11,601 bases of DNA from Deltaproteobacteria bacterium (GTDB lineage Bacteria > Desulfobacterota > JADFXK01). Shown piece after piece: positions 1 through 5,982 of this stretch. Both the position numbers and the translations under genes were made by a program. The first letter of the stretch is position 1, and each line of letters begins with the position of its first letter. The stretch is from the NCBI GenBank assembly GCA_015233285.1, contig JADFYA010000083.1:1-11601 (forward strand). Reading direction: 5' to 3'. The notes beneath the pieces were generated by a model. It had not been told where the DNA came from. It worked only from the letters and a program-made list of their open reading frames with translations, and searched no databases.

Positions 1-1
1 G

Positions 2-961
2 TGTGCTGAAATGGTGCGTTATGCCAAAAACGGTTCCGACGCCACCACCGGGGCTGTCCGGGTGGCCAGGGCCTACACCGGCCGGGAAAAGATCGCCTGT
101 TGTGGCTATCACGGCTGGCACGACTGGTATATCGGCACGACCACCCGGCGGTTGGGGATTCCCAAGTCAACCCAGGCACTTACTTTGACTTTTGAGTATA
201 ATAAGATTGAGACGCTGGAAGCCCTGTTTGCCGGGCACCCCGGTGAGATCGCCGCAGTCATCATGGAACCGGTCGGTGTGGTCGAACCGGAAAATGATTT
301 TTTGGCCAGGGCCAAGGACGTAGCCCACAAAAATGGGGCGTTGTTGATTTTTGATGAGATCGTGACCGGGTTTCGACTGGCCCTGGGCGGGGCGCAAGAA
401 TATTTTGGAGTGACACCCGACCTGGGTTGCTTTGGAAAGGCCATGGCCAACGGATTTCCCATTTCGACGGTAGTGGGCCGAAAGGAGATCATGGCCTTGT
501 TCGACGAGATATTCTTCTCCTTTACTTTTGGCGGAGACGCGGCGGCCCTGGCTGCAGCCCTGGCCACCATTAAAGTGATGAGGGAAAAGAATGTCTTCCC
601 CCACCTTTGGGACCAGGGACAGAAAATCAAGGATGGATATAATGTCCTGGCCCGGGAGAGCGGGGTGGCGGCTTACACCCGATGTGTCGGCTTACCTCCG
701 CATACCGTGGCCACCTTTAGTGACGAAGACGGGGCGGGAGGGTTGGTCCTGGCCAGTCTGATGCAGCAGGAATTGATCAAACGGGGGGTCCTGGCCCATG
801 GCGGGGCGAATCTATGTTATAGTCATTCCAATGCTGATGTCGAGCACTACTTGCTGGCTCTTAAAGCTGCATTGAATTATCTGGCCAAAGCTATTGACAG
901 TAAGCAGCCCAGGACCTTTCTGGAAGGTGAGCCGATCAAGGAAGTATTTAGAAAACCATGA
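2..961 (+). CDS. Class-III PLP aminotransferase, glutamate-1-semialdehyde 2,1-aminomutase-like (5' truncated by window edge)
   Basis: Pyridoxal-phosphate enzyme of aminotransferase class III. The frame is open from base 2, so the gene starts before the window; about 319 residues are visible of a family length near 430, and roughly the first 110-130 are missing. Seen: the early KNGSDATTGAVRVARA stretch (cofactor phosphate region), the GYHGWHDW motif, FDEIVTGFR with the Asp that contacts the pyridine nitrogen (around base 350), and CFGKAMANG, whose Lys at 437-439 is the expected Schiff-base lysine. The C-terminus looks complete. The family includes HemL, but this KNGSD/GYHGWHDW variety is also common among aminotransferases of surface-sugar biosynthesis, and nothing visible separates the two. 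It converges on the EAL gene to its right. Confident of the family, unsure of the substrate. Confidence 0.85.
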   Translation, partial: CAEMVRYAKNGSDATTGAVRVARAYTGREKIACCGYHGWHDWYIGTTTRRLGIPKSTQALTLTFEYNKIETLEALFAGHPGEIAAVIMEPVGVVEPENDFLARAKDVAHKNGALLIFDEIVTGFRLALGGAQEYFGVTPDLGCFGKAMANGFPISTVVGRKEIMALFDEIFFSFTFGGDAAALAAALATIKVMREKNVFPHLWDQGQKIKDGYNVLARESGVAAYTRCVGLPPHTVATFSDEDGAGGLVLASLMQQELIKRGVLAHGGANLCYSHSNADVEHYLLALKAALNYLAKAIDSKQPRTFLEGEPIKEVFRKP

Positions 962-996
962 GTTGAACCTGTTGGCTGAGAGATGTCCGGGGAGCA

Positions 997-1024
997 TCCC
1001 GTTTTTCCTTTATCGGAAACGGGA
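997..1024. terminator. Possible bidirectional hairpin between convergent genes
   Basis: An 8-bp perfect stem (997-1004 with 1017-1024, TCCCGTTT/AAACGGGA) encloses a 12-nt loop. It lies in the 83-bp gap between the aminotransferase stop and the EAL gene stop, where a shared terminator is expected. Neither side has a clear T-tract, so this is only a candidate. Confidence 0.35.
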
Positions 1025-1044
1025 CGGCCCCTCTGAGGCCGGTT

Positions 1045-2274
1045 TCAGGTGATAAAATCAGCGCAGAGAATGAATTGACGTTGATCAACATTGGTGAACA
1101 GGACGGAGATGGTCACACACAGGTTTCCAGTGGCCAGAGATATATATGGTTCCGTCACGTATCTGGTAAATCCGGTATTGACCAAGAGATAATAGAATTC
1201 CTTGGTGGAATGATCTGTTCCGGGACGGGCGGGTTGAAATATAAGATTATTTTTGACCGGTAGTCCCGGATCGTTGCAAATAGTAGAAGTGACCTGGATG
1301 CCCATTTCGTCTAAAATATAGATGCACTCCACGACAGCGTTGTTTTCCAGGACGTCGAGTAATTGCTGGTTGATGCGGTTTATGTCTGTTTTCGACAACT
1401 CATTGATCAGATTGTTGATAATGCAATTGTATGATTCGTATTCCAGCCTTTTCTTTTTGATTTTTTCGATAATGTAGCTTTTGTATTCTACCGCCGTGTG
1501 ATTGATTCTATCCTTTAAGCCATTCAAAAGACGGCCATTCAGAGCCTGGGGGGACGAAAAATAGTACCCCTGCAGGATATCCGCCCCTAACTCCAGAGAC
1601 CAAACGACCTCTTCTCTTCTCTCCACTCCTTCGGCAACTACTAAGGCCCCTATTTTTTTGGCCAGGTTGACTACAGATCGAAACACCTCTTGTTTATAAA
1701 AATCTTCATCTATGTTTTGAATCAACCACCGGTCTAATTTTAGGATATCTGGTTTTATGATCGGAATGCGGTCCAGATTGGAAAAACCATTGCCCAGGTC
1801 GTCCAAGGCGATGGAAAATCCATGCCGGCGGTGATTGTCGATAAATTGTTTCAAGGCATGAATATCATTGGCCTGGGACTCAACGATTTCAATGACAATG
1901 TTCTTGGGACTTAAACCTAATTGGTCGACCAGGTTGATGATTTGACCGGATCCGACCACGTTTTGGTCGAGGATGGAGGTGTCTATATTGATAAACAGAG
2001 TGTAGCGGTCATCTCCCGCTATCCGGGATTTGAAGGTATTCATGGCCTTCTTCCGGAATACCCGGTCTAATTCAATGGTTAGATGCTGTTCTCGGGCGCG
2101 GCGGATGATAGGCATGGGCGGGATAATCTGCCCGGTATCTAAGTCGATGCCGCGGGACAGGGCCTCAAAACCGATGACTGATCTGGTCTTGACGGAGACA
2201 ATCGGTTGGAAATGAGTGACGATACTCTCTGTATCAATCATCCGGCCGATATCTAATGGTCTACCGAAGGACAT
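1045..2274 (-). CDS. EAL-domain cyclic-di-GMP phosphodiesterase with C-terminal YkuI_C-like sensor domain
   Basis: A 409-residue protein predicted to hydrolyse c-di-GMP to pGpG in the cytoplasm; no signal peptide or membrane segment is seen. The EAL domain spans about residues 15-255 and keeps the residues known to bind metal and substrate: E37 (FEALSRG), N96, E129 (IEIVES), D158-D159 (LDDLGNG), K179 (ILKLDR), E215 (VAEGVER) and Q235 (LQGYYF). It should therefore be active, although loop 6 is DLGNGFSN rather than the usual DFGTGYSS. A charged helical linker (about 260-305) leads to a PAS/Cache-like domain (about 310-409) with TEPYISLATGNLCVTIS and FILCADF, resembling the C-terminal domain of Bacillus YkuI; that match is from memory. 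There is no GGDEF partner. The ATG at 2274 sits 17 nt from the best Shine-Dalgarno, which is closer to an out-of-frame ATG at 2287. Confidence 0.88.
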   Translation of the reverse strand: MSFGRPLDIGRMIDTESIVTHFQPIVSVKTRSVIGFEALSRGIDLDTGQIIPPMPIIRRAREQHLTIELDRVFRKKAMNTFKSRIAGDDRYTLFINIDTSILDQNVVGSGQIINLVDQLGLSPKNIVIEIVESQANDIHALKQFIDNHRRHGFSIALDDLGNGFSNLDRIPIIKPDILKLDRWLIQNIDEDFYKQEVFRSVVNLAKKIGALVVAEGVERREEVVWSLELGADILQGYYFSSPQALNGRLLNGLKDRINHTAVEYKSYIIEKIKKKRLEYESYNCIINNLINELSKTDINRINQQLLDVLENNAVVECIYILDEMGIQVTSTICNDPGLPVKNNLIFQPARPGTDHSTKEFYYLLVNTGFTRYVTEPYISLATGNLCVTISVLFTNVDQRQFILCADFIT

Positions 2275-2287
2275 ATATGCACACCAT
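2261..2287 (-). other. Possible 8-codon upstream ORF overlapping the EAL start
   Basis: ATG at 2287 opens the short frame MVCIYVLR and stops at a TAG (2263-2261) inside the first codons of the EAL gene, in another frame. AGGAG at 2296-2292 lies 4 nt before this ATG and 17 nt before the EAL ATG, so the strongest ribosome site serves the short frame better. It could give translational control, or be chance. Confidence 0.25.
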
Positions 2288-2506
2288 TTGTCTCCTTCTG
2301 GAGCAGGAGAGGACTAAAGGGGGACGTGAAAGGCTGATAATTCAGGCGTCATAGGTGGCGTGGAGAAAATGACAATGTCATCCTGGGAAGATAAAAGCAA
2401 TGTTCATGCCATGTCTAGCCTGGAAGAGAGATTCCGGAGCGGGCCTCAAATCGGGGTAAGTCATCCCAGCAAATCGGGCCGGACTATAACGTATTAAACT
2501 AAAAGA

Positions 2507-2552
2507 ACAAAATTGTATGTTGGACTCATAAAAGAGACAACATTGTGTCTTT
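2507..2552. repeat. Paired dyad boxes ACAAmATTGT, 30 bp centre to centre, overlapping -10 and -35
   Basis: ACAAAATTGT (2507-2516) and ACAACATTGT (2537-2546) differ at one base. The second is the core of a 22-bp near-palindrome, 2531-2552, with 10-bp arms and one mismatched pair. The first box covers the -10 and the second the -35 of the EAL promoter. Two equal sites about three helical turns apart look like a repressor operator pair, but no regulator can be named. Confidence 0.35.
2512..2540 (-). promoter_or_regulatory. Sigma-70-type promoter for the EAL gene
   Basis: On the minus strand, a -35 TTGTCT (2540-2535; 4 of 6 consensus bases) and a -10 TACAAT (2517-2512; 5 of 6) are separated by exactly 17 bp. 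Transcription would start near 2505, giving a leader of about 230 nt before the EAL ATG. It lies in the non-coding stretch between the 3' end of rimI and the EAL gene. Confidence 0.5.
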
Positions 2553-2668
2553 GATCGGCTTTCTTCGGCATCGTCTAGGAAGTATGACGGCGGAGTCGGG
2601 GAGGACTTATTACGTTATCCGGAATCCAACGTGGTAATTTTTTATGAAATGGCTGAACCCAGTCTCAA

Positions 2669-3142
2669 CTACTCTATCGTCAGCCGCATAAGGAGGGCAT
2701 CTTCTCCGGTATCGTCGTAGTAACGCGGCCGCACGCCGGCCGGTTTGAAGCCCAAGGAGTCGTATAAGGCCTGGGCGGCCAGGTTGGAAGGTCTTACTTC
2801 AAGGAAAAAGGCTCGGCCACCATTCAGGCCGGCCCGGGCAATCAGCTCGGTGAGTAGCAAACGGCCCAATCCCCGGCGGCGGAAATCCGGATGAACGGCC
2901 ACATTGAGAATTTCCACCTCATCGGTCACCACCCACCAGAAGGCGTAGCCCAGGACTTGACGCTCGGCTTCACCGGCCATGATGATAGAGTCACCATAAG
3001 GCCGGGCCAGTTCCAGGGTAAACTGCCGGAGTGACCAGGGACAGGTGAATGACCTTTGCTCAATATCAACTACTTGCGGGAGATGATGGATTTCGATACG
3101 ACTAAACGTAACATGACACGGCAGGGAGGAAGCACAGGGCAT
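2669..3142 (-). CDS. rimI: RimI-type ribosomal-protein bS18 N-acetyltransferase (GNAT family)
   Basis: A 157-residue single-domain GNAT enzyme. RimI acetylates the N-terminal alanine of ribosomal protein bS18 with acetyl-CoA. Seen: the EVEILNVAVHPDFRRRGLGR block (about 75-94), whose RRRGLGR loop binds the CoA pyrophosphate; the family-typical LEVRPSNLAAQALYDSLGF (114-132) with E115 and Y127 at the positions of the catalytic Glu and Tyr of E. coli RimI; and the C-terminal RPRYYDDTGEDALLM. Length matches the family. The ATG at 3142 has a GAGG about 10 nt upstream. A hairpin separates the gene from the EIIA gene, so it may have its own promoter in 3143-3240. It is not next to tsaB or tsaD, its frequent partners elsewhere. 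Confidence 0.85.
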   Translation of the reverse strand: MPCASSLPCHVTFSRIEIHHLPQVVDIEQRSFTCPWSLRQFTLELARPYGDSIIMAGEAERQVLGYAFWWVVTDEVEILNVAVHPDFRRRGLGRLLLTELIARAGLNGGRAFFLEVRPSNLAAQALYDSLGFKPAGVRPRYYDDTGEDALLMRLTIE

Positions 3143-3239
3143 ATCCGGCGGGCCTCATGAAGGTCTTTGGGCACGGCATGTGGGGCTATATATCCGGCAG
3201 GTCTTACGTTGGCAGACTGGTAGGTTATTCGGCAAACAG

Positions 3240-3265
3240 CCCCGGCGTGTTTAACCGCACCGGGG
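3240..3265 (-). terminator. GC-rich hairpin after the EIIA gene, probable end of the lptA-EIIA transcription block
   Basis: CCCCGG (3240-3245) pairs perfectly with CCGGGG (3260-3265), and the stem continues inward after one mismatch. It begins 18 nt beyond the EIIA stop on the minus strand. The following minus-strand sequence (GCTGTTTGCC) has only a short T-run, so termination may be incomplete or Rho-assisted. Confidence 0.45.
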
Positions 3266-3282
3266 AGAATAGAACCTGGTAA

Positions 3283-3687
3283 CTATTTCCGGCGAAGTTT
3301 CTCCCCGGCAATGGCGATGCTGTTTTGTCCGTAGGTTTTAACTGTTTCGGCCAGTTCAGATAAGGCGAAATCGGTTCGAATATTCAGGATCCGGATGACC
3401 ATCGGCAGGTTGACCCCGGAGATGACCTCAACCTTCCCTTGTTTCAGAAAAGACAAGCAGATATTGGACGGTGTGCCGCCGAACATGTCGGTTAGAATGA
3501 GCACTCCGTTGCCCGTATTCACCGCTTTAACGGCTTCTTCTATTTCTTTACGAAGGGCGTCGGGCGGTGTTTTTTGGGGATCAACGGAAACAGACTTGAT
3601 CTGCTCAGCTTTTCCGACAATAAACTCTGCCGCTCTGATCAATTCTTCACCCAGTTTACAGTGGGTGGCAATTACAACTCCAACCAT
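3283..3687 (-). CDS. Mannose-family PTS EIIA protein
   Basis: A 134-residue EIIA of the mannose (EIIA-Man) fold, which takes a phosphate from HPr onto a histidine. Seen: the N-terminal VVIATHCKLGEELI with the phospho-acceptor His at residue 9, LTDMFGGTPSN (about 65-75) and VISGVNLPM (about 88-96), all family hallmarks. The residue after the active His is Cys; Gly is usual there. It starts at ATG 3687 behind AAAGGGG, 28 nt after rapZ. No membrane IIC/IID or IIB component is visible, which fits a regulatory or incomplete PTS, as often seen in Desulfobacterota next to rapZ and ptsN. Sure of the family; its role here is inferred. Confidence 0.87.
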   Translation of the reverse strand: MVGVVIATHCKLGEELIRAAEFIVGKAEQIKSVSVDPQKTPPDALRKEIEEAVKAVNTGNGVLILTDMFGGTPSNICLSFLKQGKVEVISGVNLPMVIRILNIRTDFALSELAETVKTYGQNSIAIAGEKLRRK

Positions 3688-3715
3688 CTATCCGGCCCCT
3701 TTCCCTGTGTCTTAA

Positions 3716-4594
3716 TTATCCCAGTTCTATATCTCGATGGCTGATATTAATATTGTAATCATTTGCCTGCATCCGACTGCCCAATTCGTTGGTCACAGCC
3801 ACCGAACGGTGCTTACCGCCGGTACAACCGATGGCGATGGTCAAGTATGATTTCCCCTCACGCTGGTAAAGAGGGATTAAAAAATCCAGGGAGTCTTTAA
3901 ATATATTGATAAATTCGTTAGTTTCCTTGAATTGGAAGATGTAGTCTACGACCTCTGGTTCGTTACCTGTTTTTTTGGTCAATTCTTCAATAAAAAAGGG
4001 ATTGGGCAAAAATCTGACGTCAATTACGATATCAGCATCTTGGGGGAGACCGTACTTATATCCAAATGAGAGAATAGAGATGTTCATCCGGTCGGAAAGG
4101 CCTTCCTTTTGATAGATGCTAATGATCATCTCTCTGAGTTGATGTACGTTTAGGATAGAAGTGTCTATAATTCGGTTGGAAATTTCTCGGAGGGCATCAA
4201 GCCGTTCTCGTTCGATGGAAATACCCTTGGTGATTTGTCCTTTAGGGGCCACGGGATGTTGTCTTCTGGTCTGGCTAAATCGCCTCACCAGTGATTCATC
4301 CGAGGCTTCCAAAAACAAAATCTCGGGTAAGTATCCGGCTTGTCTGACTTGTGAAAAAACTCGGCTGTTTTGGTCTATAAATTCCGGTTCCCTAATATCC
4401 ATGACCAGGGCCACTTTCTGGGATTCCGGCGACTTCCTTTGCTGCAATTCCAGGAACTGGGGTAATAACAGGATCGGGAGGTTGTCGACACAGAAGAATC
4501 CGGAATCTTCTAAGGCCCTTAAGACAGTGCTTTTACCTGATCCGGAAAGACCGGTGATAATAATGATGCGCATTTTTTCCGGCTTAATAACCAC
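3716..4594 (-). CDS. rapZ: RapZ-family nucleotide-binding protein (RNase adapter)
   Basis: A 292-residue cytoplasmic P-loop protein of the RapZ/YvcJ family. In E. coli RapZ directs RNase E to the sRNA GlmZ to control glucosamine-6-phosphate synthase; in other phyla the role is less clear. Seen: Walker A GLSGSGKST (15-23), FFCVDNLP (about 33-40), VMDIRE as Walker-B-like segment (about 64-69), FLEASDESLVRRFSQTRR (about 94-111), and the C-terminal GCTGGKHRSV (256-265) characteristic of the family. Start: GTG at 4594 follows GAGGAG with 8-nt spacing; the internal ATG at 4573 (MRIIIITG) has a poorer site, so GTG is preferred. It lies between ptsN (111 nt upstream) and the EIIA gene, the standard nitrogen-PTS neighbourhood. 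Confidence 0.93.
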   Translation of the reverse strand: MVIKPEKMRIIIITGLSGSGKSTVLRALEDSGFFCVDNLPILLLPQFLELQQRKSPESQKVALVMDIREPEFIDQNSRVFSQVRQAGYLPEILFLEASDESLVRRFSQTRRQHPVAPKGQITKGISIERERLDALREISNRIIDTSILNVHQLREMIISIYQKEGLSDRMNISILSFGYKYGLPQDADIVIDVRFLPNPFFIEELTKKTGNEPEVVDYIFQFKETNEFINIFKDSLDFLIPLYQREGKSYLTIAIGCTGGKHRSVAVTNELGSRMQANDYNINISHRDIELG

Positions 4595-4704
4595 TTCTTA
4601 TGCTCCTCGGGGAGTTATGAGAGTTGCAGTGGCTGTCTAATACCAGTGTCGGGGGCGGGCTGGCCGACGATTACGTAAGAACTGGATGCTTCGCCTGTAG
4701 CTAA

Positions 4705-5166
4705 CTAAAATTCCTCATCTTTATGAATAATTAATTGGTGGATGGCGTCGGGATCATCGGTTTTCAGCAGGCTTTCCCGGAAAGAGTTTTTTTTCAGAAG
4801 CCGGGAAATAGTGGCCAATGCTTTAAGATGAATGCCTACAGAGTTTTCCGGAACCACCAGCAGAAAGAACAGGTGACTTGGTTTGCCATCCATGGATTCG
4901 AAATCTATGCCCTTGGCGCTGCGGCCAAAGGATAGAATCATGTGATCGAGGCCGGTCAGCTTGCCATGGGGGATGGCAATGCCATCCCCAATACCGGTGC
5001 TACCCAATTTTTCTCGTTCCAAGATTACCTGAACGAGCTTTTCTTTATCTATAGTTGGATTGTTTCTGGCCAAAGAGCTGGTCATTTCGTCGATCAGTTC
5101 TTTTTTTGATCGAGCGTTTAAGGCTGGGATGATATAGCTCTTGTCCAGAATATCCGCCAGTTTCAT
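4705..5166 (-). CDS. ptsN: PtsN, nitrogen-regulatory PTS EIIA (EIIA-Ntr)
   Basis: A 153-residue fructose/mannitol-type EIIA domain. PtsN takes phosphate from NPr/HPr and acts as a regulator, for example of potassium transport and stress pathways in proteobacteria, rather than in sugar uptake. Seen: GSTGIGDGIAIPHGKL with the phospho-His at residue 67, and LLVVPENSVGIHLKALATISRLL further on. The length is typical. The frame is open to a TTG at 5199, but ATG 5166 is chosen because GGGG lies 7 nt before it and MKLADIL is the usual family start. This leaves 13 nt after the hpf stop, consistent with cotranscription and coupling. Confidence 0.92.
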   Translation of the reverse strand: MKLADILDKSYIIPALNARSKKELIDEMTSSLARNNPTIDKEKLVQVILEREKLGSTGIGDGIAIPHGKLTGLDHMILSFGRSAKGIDFESMDGKPSHLFFLLVVPENSVGIHLKALATISRLLKKNSFRESLLKTDDPDAIHQLIIHKDEEF

Positions 5167-5179
5167 CAAATAACCCCAA

Positions 5180-5734
5180 TCACGATTTGTTATAGTCAAA
5201 CATCGGCTGAATTAACCCGTAGTTACCATCCCGACGCTTATAAACCACATTAATCTGATCCGTATCGTCATCGGCATAGATGAAAAAGTCGTTTTTGTTT
5301 GCCTCCAATTGCTCGATAGCCTCTTCGATATCCATCGGCTTGGCCAGAAATTGGGTGCTCTTGACGATATGCGAATCTACCTGCGTCTGCTCTTTATTTT
5401 GAGCATCTATGACGTTCATTATAACGGTCTGGATCCGATCGTTTCCCTTCTTGTTTTTGATCTTGCCCCGGACCCGTTTGATTTGTTTAGTCAGCTTGTC
5501 TAAGACAAGGTCGATGGATGAATACATATCACCGGTTGATTCCTCACCGTTTATTTTCTGACCGTTGAAAGAAATGGTCACATCGGCGATATGTCTAAAT
5601 TTTTCTACAGACAAGACAACGTGGGCATCCAGCGACGTATCGGCATATTTCTTGAGACGGGCGATTTTGTCCTCGATATAGTCTTTAATTGGCTGTGAAG
5701 GCTCCAAGTGCCTAAAAGTAACGGTTACTGGCAT
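5180..5734 (-). CDS. hpf: Long-form ribosome hibernation promoting factor HPF
   Basis: A 184-residue long HPF, which binds the 30S decoding centre and dimerises ribosomes into inactive 100S particles during starvation. Seen: an N-terminal S30AE/YfiA domain (about 1-100; VTVTFRHLEPSQPIKDYIEDK start, HIADVTISFNGQKINGEE), a polar linker, and the C-terminal dimerisation domain (about 130-180; AKPMDIEEAIEQLE, NVVYKRRDGNYGLIQP). Start: two ATGs at 5740 and 5734; GGAGG lies 1 nt before the first and 7 nt before the second, so 5734 (MPVTVTF) is preferred. Unusually for this cluster, 248 nt separate it from the rpoN stop, so it may have its own promoter. Confidence 0.94.
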   Translation of the reverse strand: MPVTVTFRHLEPSQPIKDYIEDKIARLKKYADTSLDAHVVLSVEKFRHIADVTISFNGQKINGEESTGDMYSSIDLVLDKLTKQIKRVRGKIKNKKGNDRIQTVIMNVIDAQNKEQTQVDSHIVKSTQFLAKPMDIEEAIEQLEANKNDFFIYADDDTDQINVVYKRRDGNYGLIQPMFDYNKS

Positions 5735-5782
5735 ATTCATTCCTCCGTATTGGAAGGTTTTGTGGGTTACGCGCTTATCTCC

Positions 5783-5798
5783 TTTTGATATATCACAA
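5783..5798. promoter_or_regulatory. 16-bp dyad upstream of hpf, CRP/FNR-like operator candidate
   Basis: TTTTGATATATCACAA (plus strand) is a 16-bp palindrome with one mismatched pair, centred about 57 bp before the hpf start. On the minus strand it reads TTGTGATATATCAAAA, recalling CRP/FNR-family half-sites (TTGTGA), though spaced more closely than CRP sites. No clear -35/-10 pair was found beside it. Confidence 0.3.
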
Positions 5799-5861
5799 GT
5801 TACTAGGATTGGGAGATGGTGCGCTAAAGGGCAAATGGCCGCGCCGCGGTCGATGTCCGTC

Positions 5862-5918
5862 TCAGGTGGTGATCATCTTTGGCCGGCGGGTAGTGCGGAA
5901 GACCATTGTAAACGGCAT
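5862..5918 (-). CDS. Possible 18-residue small ORF with a strong ribosome site
   Basis: ATG at 5918 is preceded by GGAGGG at 2-nt spacing and encodes the basic peptide MPFTMVFRTTRRPKMITT, ending in TGA. It lies in the rpoN-hpf spacer on the same strand as both genes. I do not recognise the peptide. The close Shine-Dalgarno is its only support, so it may be a leader peptide or chance. Confidence 0.2.
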   Translation of the reverse strand: MPFTMVFRTTRRPKMITT

Positions 5919-5931
5919 ATCCCTCCGCCAG

Positions 5932-5957
5932 GCGATACTCGACTGGAAGAGTACCGC
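5932..5957 (-). terminator. Hairpin following rpoN
   Basis: A 9-bp stem with one G-U pair (GCGGTACTC/GAGTATCGC on the minus strand) and an 8-nt loop starts 25 nt beyond the rpoN stop. No T-tract follows, so it may be a weak terminator, an mRNA 3'-end stabiliser or a processing site before hpf. Confidence 0.35.
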
Positions 5958-5982
5958 TGAATACTCCTGTCGACGACCGATG

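Larger units (their letters stand above)
2275..2668. other. 394-bp non-coding region upstream of the EAL gene
   Basis: No convincing ORF on either strand. It holds the EAL promoter and paired dyads (2507-2552), a perfect 13-bp palindrome ATGACAATGTCAT (2369-2381), and a 9-bp direct repeat CAAATCGGG (2447-2455 and 2470-2478). The transcribed part (about 2505-2275) was read for the conserved core of GEMM c-di-GMP riboswitches and none was found. Confidence 0.6.
5735..5982. other. 248-bp spacer between rpoN and hpf
   Basis: It holds a hairpin just after rpoN (5932-5957), a possible 18-codon ORF (5862-5918, minus), the dyad at 5783-5798 and the hpf ribosome site. I see no promoter I would defend and no known RNA. 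Confidence 0.5.

Noticed and set aside
109..630. Long minus-strand ORFs opposite the aminotransferase
   Set aside because: Shadow frames of a well-conserved coding region, with no recognisable domain.
2275..2505. c-di-GMP (GEMM) riboswitch in the long leader of the EAL gene
   Set aside because: I read the minus strand for the conserved GGGACGCAAAGCC-type core and the GGU...ACC stem and found neither.
3141..3200. Short direct repeat ATATCCGGC around 3141 and 3190 as an attachment site
   Set aside because: Only about 9-10 bp, no integrase or mobile gene nearby, and no other boundary feature.
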